From contig NW_004955464.1 in NCBI RefSeq assembly GCF_000276665.1, forward strand, positions 11,663,532-11,727,531: a DNA stretch of 64,000 nucleotides, in the 5' to 3' direction. Within the stretch, counting starts at the first letter, position 1. Each line of letters starts with the position of its first letter. Source of the DNA: Chinchilla lanigera (Eukaryota > Chordata > Mammalia > Rodentia > Chinchillidae). Both the position numbers and the translations under genes were made by a program. The notes beneath the pieces were generated by a model, which worked only from the letters and a program-made list of their open reading frames with translations, was not told where the DNA came from and made no database searches. Shown piece by piece: positions 13,901 to 22,755 of this stretch.

Positions 13901-16900
13901 ACTTTATTGACTTTTCTGTGCCTTATGTATCTGTATCCCACAGTTTCTGTGTGCACTGCCAAGAAGGGAAGGCTATGAGTTCTTTGTTGGACAATGGACA
14001 GGTACTGAACTTCACTTCACTGCACTTATAAATATTCAGGTACGTGTTTTGTGTCCTACCAAGCGCAGGGATAGAGGAAAGAGGCCTATCATTTGGTGGG
14101 ACTAAGTGTGCTTGCTAAGACTTGGGCGTACAGAATATCTACTAATTCCTAGCACTACTTGCTGGGGCACTGATGGATTTTCATACTTTGCATGTTGCAC
14201 TAGTTTTTCTTGGGTAACAAGAAATGAGAAAAGACCCCAGAACACTTTATCTCATCACATCTGGCTCTCTGTTGTCTCTTCCTCAGACCTCAATAACATT
14301 TATTGTATGTGCCTCACTTAACAAACATGACTAAGTCAGGGTGTTATCTTTTTAACCCAAGCTGTAAGCCTGTTGAAGAAGACTCCATGTCTTACCTGCG
14401 TTTTATTAACCAAGTCAGCATTTCCAAGGTGCTAAGTGAAGTTTCCACTTAATGTTACTTTATTTGACTCCTTTTTCTCTTTGCTTAATTCCTATAGATT
14501 AGATTTAAAAGTTAGGTTCTAAGCATTTGAAACTTTTAAAATAAAAGTATTTTAAATAATAACAAAGATTGATGTTCTGTAGTTAAAGGCTGCATTTGGC
14601 AAAAACAGAGATTCAGATTGGCTTTAAAATTGAGGTAAAGTAGCCAGGTGTGGTGGCACAGGCCCATAACCCCAGCACTCGGGAAGCTGAGACAGGAGGA
14701 TAGCCACAAGTTCAAAGGCAGCCTGGTCTACATAATAAGACCCTGTCTCAAAAAAAAAAAAAAAAGTTGGGATAAAATACAAAATGGAATGAGGGAACAA
14801 CTTTTCACAATTTTTTAATAATTCATCCAAGAAGAATTTATTGAGCACATACTATAATAACTAACACTATATGTACTTACTATGGACGAGATGTTTTTAT
14901 GCATTGTGTCATTTAATTCTCAAAGAATACCATTAAATGATTATTGTTATTTCTATCTACAAAGAAGAATATGAGGTTGGAGAATTAGTTCACATTGCTA
15001 AGTGATAGAGCTGGGTTTGAGTCCAAGTTGTCTAACCCCAAAGTATACGACCTTAACCAAAATATCATTGTTTTGAGAGCCATGCTAAGACCTGGAGATC
15101 TGAGACAAAGTCCTTGCCTTCGTGAAGCTTATTCCCAAGTGCAAGAGAGAGAGAATGCAAGAGAGAGAGATCCAGAAACATAATTATGATTCAAGTGATT
15201 AGTATATAACAGTAGAATATGACCAAAATGATCAGTAAAATACTAGAAGTCTGTTTGAGAGAACAAAGAGACTGAAGAATACCTTAGCAAAAGTTAGATA
15301 CATTAATTAAAAGGGTTATGAAATTTTAGAGGTGAGGCTCAGGGATCTTATTTTGAAAGTACTTTCCTTCTACACAAGATGAGGCATGAAGGTTTGCTCT
15401 TGAATTTACCCTTGTTTCCTAATCTACACTTGAGGTCTAGTAACCACTGCCCTCATCGTTCTTCATGAAATTATGATGTCCCCATTCTTTTCTCCTTTCC
15501 CACCCCAAACAAATTATATTTTAAAACCACAGACTACATATCTGACCCATGCACAAACTCTCCAGCTCTTACTACAGCTTAAAAGAGCTCAGTCTCAGAG
15601 CCAGCCAAGGGGAGTAGATTTCAGCTATGAAATGCACTAGTCCATAAAAGTGGCAATTACACAGGGACATTGCTTTCTTTAGCACTTGATTTGGTAGCTG
15701 CTTGTGCCATTTTATTTTTAAATGTATGGCTGCTGTGAAGGATTCACTGCCTTCTATAAACATTTTCTGGGAAAAAAGCCAAACCTTTTCCAACTGAAGA
15801 CACAAATAACACCATGCAAACTGTCAGTTTCACCCTGCCTTTGCAGGTCCGACCTTGCCCCCACATACCTGTCCTCAAGCTCACTGGCCACCCAAGAGGG
15901 TATCAAGAGCCAGAATTTCCTCCAGACTCTCTATTGCTTTGAAATTGTTGTTTGTTGTCATGGTACCTTATTGAGCCTTAGTAAGTGTTTCTCCTGCAGA
16001 CCCGAGGGGACGCTGCAGCCAGCCAGTTGATTTTATATCACTACCCTGAACTTAAGGAAGAAAAGGGAATAGTGCTGATGACAGCAGAAATGGATTCCAC
16101 ATTTCTGGTAAGAACCCTTTACCTGTTTGGATTTACCTAGTGACCCTGAAAGTGTGGCACTTCTGTCAAAGATCATGAGAGGTAAAATTCCAGAGACTTA
16201 CATGAACTTTTTTTATTTATAAAATAAAGTTGGCATAATTTTGTCTCCTTCATGCTCTCCCAAGCTGATTTTAATACAGATCCTTAATCACTTATTCACA
16301 ATTCTGAAATCTACGAACTCTGAAAATAGTTGTTTATTACCCATTTAGTCACAAAATCTTACATGATTTGAACTCATTTGGGAGCTAAATGTCTACTTAA
16401 ACTGACATGAGGCCATTTATAGTCTTTATTAAATTTCACTTGGTATAGAATATTGTGTTTTATTAGTGAAATATTAGTATGTTTGAATATGAGGAGTTAT
16501 ATAATACACAATATATTATCTGAATCTATTACCTTTTTTAAAATCCAATCATTGTAAATCCAACACATATATGGCCCTAAGGAATTTCAGGTAAGAGATT
16601 GTGGACAAATAAGTGACTTCCTAAATGTAAGGTAGTTCTTTGTCTTTTACCTTTCTCCACACTGTCCACGTGTGAAACCTTCACCATACATAGTGATTTC
16701 CTCCTTTCCCATTCCCAGTCGAATTTCACTAAGATAGAACCACAACTATATGCCCGTAGCTAATGATGCCTGTTGTGTTCTCTCCAGGTACCAGCGGCAG
16801 TTTTATGATTGCTGTGCAATCTATTTGTCCTTTCTCATTTCAGTCTCATTTATCAGCTTCAGCCTCAGAGTGGTAGTATCTGCCTCCAATTGTAGAAGTA

Positions 16901-18900
16901 CACTTGCTTTAGGAAGATCTTGTTCTTGAGGCATGTTTGAGTTTAAGAAAGAACAATTGCTGAAGTAGAGTTACCAGCTTCAGTCAGTCTTAATTATCAG
17001 AAACAGTAGCAGAATGAAGTGGAAAGAGTCCCAGCTTGGAAATCTTGAGGTCTGCCACCGGATAACCACATGAGCTTGGACCCATTCTTTAAGCTCGTCT
17101 GCATTGGTTTCCTGCACAATTAAATGAGAACAAGGTGATTTCTAAGACTCCTTCCAACTCTAAGTTTCTATTAATTTGAAATAGCCACATTTGGAGGGGG
17201 CTGCTTCTAGTGGAACACCCAGTCTGAGAGATGATTGTCTGCTTTTGAGAAATGATCTGAAAGTCCCATGAAGGGAATAAAGGTGAAGCATGGCCAGTAG
17301 TGTTTATAAACTCATCTTTGTCATCCTGTAGCTAAAGCACACTTTGAGCAATCAATTTTTAGTGAGAATTTTCCATTATCTTTTGGGGTTTGATTTTAGC
17401 CATGTGAACTGAGTGATGATGGATAAATGCCTCTGGCCAGCCAGAACTGCAAACTGTGTAGGGAACAAGTCAGAGCTGAGGTAATTCTTTGGTGAAGTTT
17501 TGAGTGTATAGCCTGTGTCTCCCCAACCTTACCCCACCCCTCGTCAGGTATTATCTGCTCACCATTTCTGTGCACTGCACTTTAGAGACATGGCCCTTTC
17601 TCTTCCTAGGGCTTTGCTGATGGATTAGTTATAAATGGCTGCAAAACAAATTACTCCGAAACTTAGTGGCTTAATACAACAAACATTTGTTACCTCCCAG
17701 TTTCTGTGGGACAGGAACTCAGGAGCCGCTTAGCCAGGCACAGTCTCATGAGGCTACAGACAAGATACTGGCTAGGGCTGTTGTCATCTGAAGGCTGCTT
17801 GGAGTTGAGGATCCATTTCGGCCCCATACACATGATTATTGGCGGAGCCCTTATTCCTCAGCGCATTGGCTTCTCTATAGGACTACTTGAATGTCCTAAT
17901 GATAAGGCAGCTGGCTTTCACCAGAGCAAGTGATTTAAGACAGAAGCTACAGTCTCTTAATGTGTGTTAGTAACAGGAGTCCTTCTCTATCATGTCTTTT
18001 TTTTTGGGGGGGTTTTTCTCCGGTACCAGGAACCAAACTCACGACCTTGTGCTTGCCAGGCAGGCGCTTTTGCCGCTGAGCTAAATCCCCAGCCCCACTA
18101 TCATGTCATCATAGTCTTTTGTCAGAAGCAAGTCACTAAGTACAGCCTTATTCAAGGAAAGGGAACTTAGGCTTCACCAAAAGAAGGAATATCATAAAAT
18201 TTGTAGACAGATCCTAAAATCATCACAGCTGGCTCTGGCACTGTTTTTCTGACTGGTGAGGTCAGTAAAGGTTTCATTCAGGTGTGTGTCTGGTTAGTCA
18301 ATAACTTAGTACCCATAAACTACTTCTTAGAGCTGGGAAACTCTTGTTCTTTTTTTTCCTCAGGAGATACATTTGTTATTTAGGAATTAAGTAAAGAGGG
18401 AAATTATGAACATATGCATTAATTTATTCAAATATTAACCAGATGTGTGCACGTAGGGCCATAAAACAAGCCACGATTTATGTCTTTGAGGAATGTGTAT
18501 TAGGGGGAAAAGGACACATACAAGACAAGTGTAATAATCCTGTGACTGTGATAAACAAGGAGAAGGGGCAAGCCTCAGGAGGCCAGGCGGTCAGGGAAGC
18601 TCTCAGAAGCAGTGATTCCTGGATGAGGCACCCACCACAGAACTCAGGTTCAGAACTTCATGGTCCTGTGCCGGAAGAAACCTCAGCACTCTTTTTATCT
18701 TGCAGAATGTTACTGAGGCACAGTGCATCGCCAATCAAGTTCAGCTCTTCTATGCCACTGATCGTAAAGAGACCTATGGGTTAGTGGAGACATTTAACTT
18801 CAGACCAAATGAGTTCAAATATATGTCTGTCATCGCTGAATTGGAGCAAAGTGGACTTGGAGCAGAACTGAAATGTACCCAGAACCAGGATAAGACTTAG
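1881..18900 (+). CDS. ATPAF1: ATPAF1, mitochondrial F1-ATPase assembly factor 1 (exons 2-9, 5' partial)
   Basis: Eight coding exons join in frame: 1881-1989, 6054-6104, 6748-6810, 9482-9532, 12233-12280, 13944-14039, 16000-16107, 18706-18900. They encode 239 residues, from [16 protein letters not shown] to the C-terminal KCTQNQDKT and a TAG stop. This matches ATPAF1 (yeast Atp11 family), about 328 residues in human; the missing ~89 N-terminal residues (mitochondrial transit peptide and exon 1) must lie upstream of the window. Family knowledge: the protein acts in the mitochondrial matrix as a chaperone that binds the F1 beta subunit and prevents its aggregation before alpha/beta hexamer assembly. 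The Atp11 domain covers essentially all of the part seen here. Every intron has GT-AG ends and no coding lesion is visible, so the gene looks intact. Differences from human are conservative as far as I recall. Confidence 0.96.
2367..2562 (+). mobile_element. hAT-type non-autonomous DNA transposon relic (MER family)
   Basis: Matches, from memory, the common mammalian element with core taaagggccagatagtaaat ... ttgtgggccatatggtctct ... acaataaatgaac ... cagttacaaaaacagttggc. I have not assigned the exact MER subfamily. Confidence 0.65.
2830..3020 (+). mobile_element. MIR SINE
   Basis: Diverged tRNA-derived MIR: tactagcaaattgtataact, ctcatagagttgtataggac and a terminal acataataaatacttaatac. Confidence 0.6.
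3188..3240 (-). mobile_element. ID-type SINE fragment
   Basis: Reverse complement of the tRNA-like ID head (ccttgcacctgccaggcagg ... gctgagctacatccttggcc). The A-rich tail side is missing. Confidence 0.65.
5325..5378 (-). repeat. Short B1-like fragment
   Basis: T-run followed by gtagctgggattatagacct and gaaccactgcaacaggctt, a fragment of the reverse B1 end. Confidence 0.4.
5961..6004. repeat. Perfect 22-bp tandem duplication
   Basis: Two identical 22-bp units, 5961-5982 and 5983-6004, core ctgcagctagcttggtttt. They lie in ATPAF1 intron 2, ending 49 bp before exon 3. Confidence 0.97.
6054..6104 (+). CDS. ATPAF1: ATPAF1 exon 3
   Basis: A 51-nt exon encoding [17 protein letters not shown], with acceptor catgtatttcag and donor gtaagtct. 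It is phase 0 at both ends. A 22-bp tandem duplication ends 49 bp upstream. Confidence 0.94.
6105..6747 (+). other. ATPAF1 intron 3
   Basis: A 643-bp intron with canonical ends. I see no repeat or gene in it. Confidence 0.8.
6748..6810 (+). CDS. ATPAF1: ATPAF1 exon 4
   Basis: A 63-nt exon encoding [19 protein letters not shown] followed by KQ, with acceptor ccctttcaag and donor gtaatgat. Phase 0 at both ends. Confidence 0.94.
7735..7905 (+). mobile_element. L2 LINE fragment
   Basis: Shows the L2 3' pattern: ccctctgcttagaatgtgtc, ctaatcattcttcagaatat, and a pyrimidine-rich stretch matching the caggaagccttccctgacc region. Confidence 0.55.
8174..8291 (+). mobile_element. B1-like SINE
   Basis: agccaggcatgcctgtaatc, gttcgaggccagcctggact and gagaccctgtctcaaaaaac with an A-rich tail. 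Confidence 0.85.
8890..9075 (-). mobile_element. MIR-like SINE, old
   Basis: Resembles a reverse MIR: gtttactccatgctaagcac, ctacaatcctgtggggttga, then gacaagcccaacgtggca and agctgggatttacatccagc. Confidence 0.5.
9482..9532 (+). CDS. ATPAF1: ATPAF1 exon 5
   Basis: A 51-nt exon encoding [17 protein letters not shown], with a T-rich tract ending in atacag and donor gtaagtag. This is a hallmark conserved segment of the Atp11 family. Phase 0 at both ends. Confidence 0.95.
10079..10232 (-). mobile_element. B1-like SINE
   Basis: T-run, gagacagggtctccctatgt, duplicated central segment (gtagttcaggctgacctaga), ending caccaccacacctggct. The poly-T marks its reversed A tail. Confidence 0.9.
10376..11745 (+). 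mobile_element. L1 LINE, 3' end (ORF2 C-terminus plus 3'UTR)
   Basis: An open 129-codon stretch (10380-10766) encodes the L1 ORF2 C-terminal region ([20 protein letters not shown] ... [10 protein letters not shown]). After its stop, ORF2 similarity continues with lesions (aattgggaaaaaatttagcc; [12 protein letters not shown] near 11405-11440), followed by a 3'UTR-like purine-rich stretch. The endonuclease and most of the reverse transcriptase are absent, so it is a 5'-truncated dead copy in sense orientation within ATPAF1 intron 5. Confidence 0.85.
12233..12280 (+). CDS. ATPAF1: ATPAF1 exon 6
   Basis: A 48-nt exon encoding [16 protein letters not shown], with acceptor caactcacag and donor gtaagttc. 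Phase 0 at both ends. Confidence 0.94.
12720..13450 (+). mobile_element. L1 LINE ORF2 fragment, older
   Basis: Diverged ORF2 similarity: gacttaatattgttaagatg, aaatacaatcccaatcaaaa, catagatcagtggaagggta, caaagacataaatggaacta, gccaaaatgtggaagtaacc. Frame-broken and with internal deletions. Sense orientation in ATPAF1 intron 6. Confidence 0.75.
13470..13584 (+). mobile_element. B1-like SINE
   Basis: gccaagcacagtggtatata, gtttgaagccagcctgcgca and an A13-type tail. It follows directly on the L1 fragment. Confidence 0.75.
13944..14039 (+). CDS. ATPAF1: ATPAF1 exon 7
   Basis: A 96-nt exon encoding 32 residues, [20 protein letters not shown] followed by [12 protein letters not shown]. The acceptor is tatcccacag and the donor gtacgtgt. 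Phase 0 at both ends. Confidence 0.95.
14641..14765 (+). mobile_element. B1-like SINE
   Basis: tagccaggtgtggtggcaca, actcgggaagctgagacagg, aagaccctgtctcaaaaaaa. The second central segment is missing, so this is the short form. Confidence 0.88.
14860..15050 (-). mobile_element. MIR SINE
   Basis: Reverse MIR pattern: gtgtcatttaattctcaaag, tctacaaagaagaatatgag, cattgctaagtgatagagct, gggtttgagtccaagttgtc. Confidence 0.6.
16000..16107 (+). CDS. ATPAF1: ATPAF1 exon 8
   Basis: A 108-nt exon encoding 36 residues, starting [18 protein letters not shown] and ending [10 protein letters not shown]. The acceptor is ttctcctgcag and the donor gtaagaac. Phase 0 at both ends. Confidence 0.95.
17005..17160 (+). 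mobile_element. MIR-like SINE, diverged
   Basis: tggaaagagtcccagcttgg, catgagcttggacccattct and aattaaatgagaacaaggtg follow the MIR order (spacing of Cys-rich tRNA head, then the atctgtaaaatgag-type core). Confidence 0.45.
17625..17935 (+). repeat. Ancient interspersed repeat, family not assigned
   Basis: Contains the common mammalian repeat signature caaattactccgaaacttag, tggcttaatacaacaaacat, gtttctgtgggacaggaact, ggcttctctataggactac, ggctttcaccagagcaagtg. I recognise the consensus as a widespread old element but cannot name the subfamily from memory. Confidence 0.65.
17997..18096 (-). mobile_element. ID-type SINE with target-site duplications
   Basis: Reverse ID element: T-run, ccggtaccaggaaccaaact, gcttgccaggcaggcgcttt, gctgagctaaatccccagcc. 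Flanked by ctatcatgtc at 17987-17996 and 18098-18107. Confidence 0.92.
18706..18900 (+). CDS. ATPAF1: ATPAF1 exon 9 (terminal coding exon)
   Basis: The acceptor is tttatcttgcag. The exon encodes 64 residues, starting [20 protein letters not shown] and ending CTQNQDKT, then TAG at 18898-18900. Confidence 0.95.
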   Translation, partial: NVTEAQCIANQVQLFYATDRKETYGLVETFNFRPNEFKYMSVIAELEQSGLGAELKCTQNQDKT

Positions 18901-19078
18901 AGCTATACAGGCTGGCCCTTCACAGAGTCAGCTCTGCCCTGGCTGGTGTAGGAAAACCACCACCCCCACCCCGAACTCAAGAGCTCAGCACCTGTAATAA
19001 GCAGTCTGTAAAGAGTTGCCCTACGTGTTTACTGCAAGAAGTGATCATGGAGATGAGCCTTAATACTTGACATTCAGG

Positions 19079-19084
19079 AATAAA
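19079..19084 (+). terminator. Proximal poly(A) signal, ATPAF1
   Basis: AATAAA 179 bp after the stop codon, in an otherwise unique 3'UTR. Cleavage would be expected near 19100. Confidence 0.5.
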
Positions 19085-19726
19085 GGTACCCACATATTCT
19101 AATAATTACCTCGCAGCATACTTGAGGTTTCCTTTTAAATGTTTCTGGTCAAGGGACAGCCAGGGATCTGCACGATAGTTCATTTGACTTTATATAATAT
19201 AACAGTGCAGTTGCATTTTAGCTATTGTGACTTCATAGCTTCCAGTTCTACATCTTTATGAACTCGAAACAGGATAAGTTTGAAGACCTGCCATAGTTAG
19301 ATGTGGGCTTTATGTAATCTTCCCATATGCCAATGAGCTGGCCAAAGGCATAATCCCAATATCCTGTTTAGACTTTAAAACAAGAAGATATTCCCATCAG
19401 GATAAAGACTTCATCTAGATGCGCCCCCCCCCCATAGTTATTATCTTTAGTGCAGCTGGTTTGGGGTGTCCACAAATGTCGGATATAGTTGTATTAACAG
19501 GTACAGTGCCTAAATATTGTTAGACTATAGATTATGGCATGTACTCCTCTAACTCTGCCTGTTAGAGGCTATGTGTTTGGAGGAAGTAAATCAGTACACT
19601 GTAAGTAAAACATTTTTCTAAGGAAAAGAACATTTCAGATTTGCATGATTTTTTTAAACCAACCCTAAGCATTATATGAAAAAGTAACTGGGAGTACATA
19701 TTCTCAGATTGTGGGGAAAATGTAGC

Positions 19727-19732
19727 AATAAA
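19727..19732 (+). terminator. Distal poly(A) signal, ATPAF1
   Basis: AATAAA about 0.83 kb after the stop codon. No other gene-like sequence follows for many kb, so this is the likely main 3' end. Confidence 0.55.
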
Positions 19733-20189
19733 CTAAAATCTGGCTTATAGCCTTTGTTATACAAAATAGTGAAATCTAAGCTATGTACTGTCCATAGTTT
19801 TGGTGCTATGGGCTGATTTTATCAAACTCATCTTGGAACACAGCAATTTCTTGAGACACCAAGAATAAGAAAAGTTGTTCTGTAGCACTAAAAGCCCATG
19901 TGTGGGTTGTAGTAGCCCCAGCTCAGTGATAGGAGAGGATGGTGGTTACATACCTGCCTTCTGAACTTGAGGCCCCAAGCATCCCCAATATTGTTTTCAG
20001 CCACCTATACTACGCCTTTCCTTTTCTTAATCTAACATGTACATTTATCTGTGGCCCCTACCTAAGATCTGGTCGGATGGCAAAGTATGGTGAGTAGAAA
20101 TTTAAGCAGCATTTGGTCTGTACATTTGTCTACATGCACATGCACACATGTGTGTGTATATTTTCTTTATTATATAAGTCTTTTTATAA

Positions 20190-20360
20190 ATTGGGCCAGG
20201 TGTGGTGGCTCATGACTATAATCCCAGCATTTAGGAGGCTGAGGCAGGAGGATCATTGTAAGTTGGAGACCAGCCTGGGCTATAAAGTGAGCTCAAGGCC
20301 GGCCTGAACTGCATAGCAAGACCCTGTCTCAAAAAGACAAAAAAATAAATAAATAAATAC
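20190..20360 (+). mobile_element. B1-like SINE, long form
   Basis: ggccaggtgtggtggctcat, gaggctgaggcaggaggatc, a doubled central segment (agaccagcctgggctataaa then gctcaaggccggcctgaact), gcaagaccctgtctcaaaaa and an AAAT-type tail. Confidence 0.92.
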
Positions 20361-20380
20361 GTTGGGCCTGTCCTCCAAGC

Positions 20381-20498
20381 TTTTTTTTTTTGGAGACAAG
20401 GTCTCCCTATGTAGTTCAGGGGGATGTTAAACTCATGGTAATCTTCCTGCCTCAGCCCAAATGCTGGGATTACAGGCATACATCCCCATGCCCAGCTT
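20381..20498 (-). mobile_element. B1-like SINE with target-site duplication
   Basis: T11, ggagacaaggtctccctatg ... ttacaggcatacatccccat. Flanked by ccaagcttttt-type duplications at about 20375-20385 and 20500-20510. Inverted relative to the SINE ending 20 bp upstream. Confidence 0.88.
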
Positions 20499-21149
20499 CC
20501 CAAGCTTTTTAAATAGGATTGGACTTCCCAGTATTTTCTGAGCAGTCTATTTCTGTTGTATGTCTGAGTCAGTGTATAGAGAGGTAGATAGTATTTGTGT
20601 CCTTTGGAGAAGCTGCCACCCCTTTCATAATTTCCCAAAAGGTTGAGCTTTTCCTAATGCAAGTTCTGGATCTGCCACTCATTCTGACAGTTCATCTTTT
20701 GAGAAACTTGAGTGTTATCAGCTCTGCCATTTTCCTTGAATGCCTTTTGACTTTCCTGATGCTTTGCAGCCCAGAAATCATAGACAGCAGTTGGGCTTGC
20801 ATTCATCAGTATCCAGTTATGTTTGTGCTTCCCTCCAGATGGGCCCAGTTCTTAACAGTAGGATATTTTCATAACACCTCTACCACAGGCTGAGAAAATG
20901 ATGGAAAAAGAAGTAAGAAGTGGCCACTTGTTTTATAGTTCCGGCTTTGCCCTCAATCCCAGCTTACCAAAGAAGAATGTATCATATCCATGGGTAATTA
21001 ATTATGTTGGGTATGACTATAGTATCATCTGGCTGTTCTTTATATTTATCTAGAGAGAGCTAGCAAAGAACTAAAAGAAAATTATATTTACTCTGTCCCC
21101 TGATATCCCCATAGGAAGTTGGCAGGCTTTATAGTTAAATGAATCTGGG

Positions 21150-21330
21150 TTCAAATGTTAGTGTTGCTACTCATTAGCTCTATAATGTTTAGCTCTATAA
21201 TGTTGAACAAGTTATTTAAACTCTCTATTTTTCCCTCTGTAAAATGGAGATTATAATATCTACCTCATAGGATTATTATGAGATGTTAACTTATATAGAG
21301 ACTGTAGGATAAGTTAATAAATGTCAGCCC
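21150..21330 (+). mobile_element. MIR SINE
   Basis: Clear MIR: ctgggttcaaatgttagtgt, caagttatttaaactctcta, ccctctgtaaaatggagatt, ctcataggattattatgaga. Carries an internal 15-bp tandem duplication (21175-21204). Confidence 0.75.
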
Positions 21331-21544
21331 CTTTCCTTTCCTCTACTCCCCCTGCACTTACTAAAGACCAGTACAGATTAGCATAACAGATGTGTAGATC
21401 ATTATTCATTCTACTTTACACCACATCTCACCAGTTCTTAAACATTAAGATGCAGTGGACTATGATGAATGTGATCATTGTGTATACCTAACATGTACCA
21501 ATAAACTTGATTAACAAAAAATAAATAAAAGGTTGGTAATGAAA

Positions 21545-21815
21545 AAAGAGATGCAGTGGAATCAGAGTACTTTAAAATGTAGATTCCCAGACCCATACCT
21601 TTCTGAATTAGAATATTTGCATAAAAGTGCTGGGATGTATACTTTAATATGTGCTCCATATGATTCTGATGTAAGTAATTAGCAAGTTATGCTTTTTTTT
21701 TTTTTTTTTTTAATATTAGTACCGGGAATCAAACTCAGAACCTCACGCTTGCCAGGCAGGCGCTGTGCTACTGAGCTAAATCCACAGCAGCAAGTTGTAC
21801 TTTGAGAAACATTGC
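21545..21815. mobile_element. MER5A-type hAT transposon, split by an ID SINE
   Basis: MER5-like body (cagacccatacctttctgaa, tgattctgatgtaagtaatt) and a terminal ctttgagaaacattg that matches the reverse MER5 end. An ID SINE at 21692-21788 interrupts it. Confidence 0.7.
21692..21788 (-). mobile_element. ID-type SINE inside a MER5A-type relic
   Basis: T-run, gtaccgggaatcaaactcag, gcttgccaggcaggcgctgt, gctgagctaaatccacagc. Direct repeats agcaagtt lie at 21681-21688 and 21789-21796. Confidence 0.9.
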
Positions 21816-21879
21816 CTTATTTATTCTTTATGAAAATGTCAGCCAATGCTTTCTTCCTATAGATGTTGATCAGAGGATG

Positions 21880-22062
21880 TGGGTTCCCCTGCTCCTTGTC
21901 TTTCATAGTAGTTCCCTTTGCAAACTCTAGTTACATTATTTATTTTTGTCTTTTCCCTGTGAGACTGTGAGCTCCTTGCAGGCCAGAATTTATCTGTGTT
22001 CAGCACCAGGGGCATAGCATGGACCATAGAAGATACTCAGTTGTTGAATAAATAAATTGTGT
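21880..22062 (+). mobile_element. L2 LINE 3' end
   Basis: gtgagactgtgagctccttg, ggcatagcatggaccataga and cagttgttgaataaataaat are the classic L2 3' terminus. Confidence 0.75.
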
Positions 22063-22104
22063 GAATTATAGCCAAAATATTATTTGGTGTGCATGTGTGT
22101 GTAC

Positions 22105-22197
22105 CTTTTTTTTTCTTTTTCGTGTACTCAGGATTGAGCCCAGGACCTTATACATGCTAGGTAAGTGCTCTACAGCGGAGCTATATCTTCAGCCCTT
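22105..22197 (-). mobile_element. ID-type SINE
   Basis: T-rich head, tactcaggattgagcccagg, catgctaggtaagtgctcta, gagctatatcttcagccc. More diverged than the youngest copies. Confidence 0.8.
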
Positions 22198-22225
22198 TTT
22201 GATAGAGAATCTCTCCCTCTCTTCC

Positions 22226-22314
22226 ACTTTTTTTTTTTTTAACTGTAGTACTGGGAATCAAAACCAGGGTCTTGTGCCAGGCAAGTCTTCTACCACTGAG
22301 CTATATGGCCAGAC
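22226..22314 (-). mobile_element. ID-type SINE
   Basis: T13, gtactgggaatcaaaaccag, caggcaagtcttctaccact, gagctatatggccagacc. It lies about 30 bp from another ID copy in the same orientation. Confidence 0.8.
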
Positions 22315-22619
22315 CAGAAGGATCTCTTAACACACATAGATTGGGAATTTGTTGAATAAAATATTTGCAAATGAAGACACCAAGTTATACACACAGTCTC
22401 TGTACTCGTGTAATTCCCTGGCATTCCATTGGTGTGCTGTATTCTCAGTGAAGTTCAGCAGTTGCTCACAGAATACCTCCACTGCCACTGGGTGGGTGCT
22501 GGCCATAGCATAAGTAGAATGTGATCCCTGCTGTCAAGCTGTTTCAGCCACCTGTTTCTCTTACTTCTGATTCTGAGCCTCACACCTAGCACCTGGTCAC
22601 AGTTTTCCTTGTCTTTGTA

Positions 22620-22755
22620 TTTTGCTTTTTGAGACTATGTAGGGTCTCACTATGTAGTTCAGGCTGCCTTGCACTCACTATGTGTAGCCCCCACTGGCCT
22701 CGAACTTGTGGCAGTCCTTCCTCAGCCTCCCCAGTGCTGGTGCTCCAGCACCCCT
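22620..22755 (-). mobile_element. B1-like SINE
   Basis: tttgagactatgtagggtct, gttcaggctgccttgcactc, gcctccccagtgctggtgct. Diverged at the end. Confidence 0.75.

Larger units (their letters stand above)
12281..13943 (+). other. ATPAF1 intron 6
   Basis: Contains an older L1 ORF2 fragment (about 12720-13450) followed directly by a B1-like SINE (13470-13584). Confidence 0.75.
14040..15999 (+). other. ATPAF1 intron 7
   Basis: Contains a B1-like SINE (14641-14765) and a minus-strand MIR (about 14860-15050). The rest shows nothing recognisable. Confidence 0.75.
16108..18705 (+). other. ATPAF1 intron 8
   Basis: Contains a MIR-like stretch near 17005-17160, an unassigned ancient repeat (17625-17935) and a minus-strand ID SINE with target-site duplications (17997-18096). 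Confidence 0.7.
18901..19750 (+). other. ATPAF1: ATPAF1 3'UTR
   Basis: About 0.85 kb of SINE-free sequence follows the stop. Two AATAAA hexamers are present, at 19079-19084 and 19727-19732. They suggest a short (about 0.2 kb) and a long 3'UTR; the far end is my estimate from the second hexamer. A run of ten C is near 19425. Confidence 0.7.
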
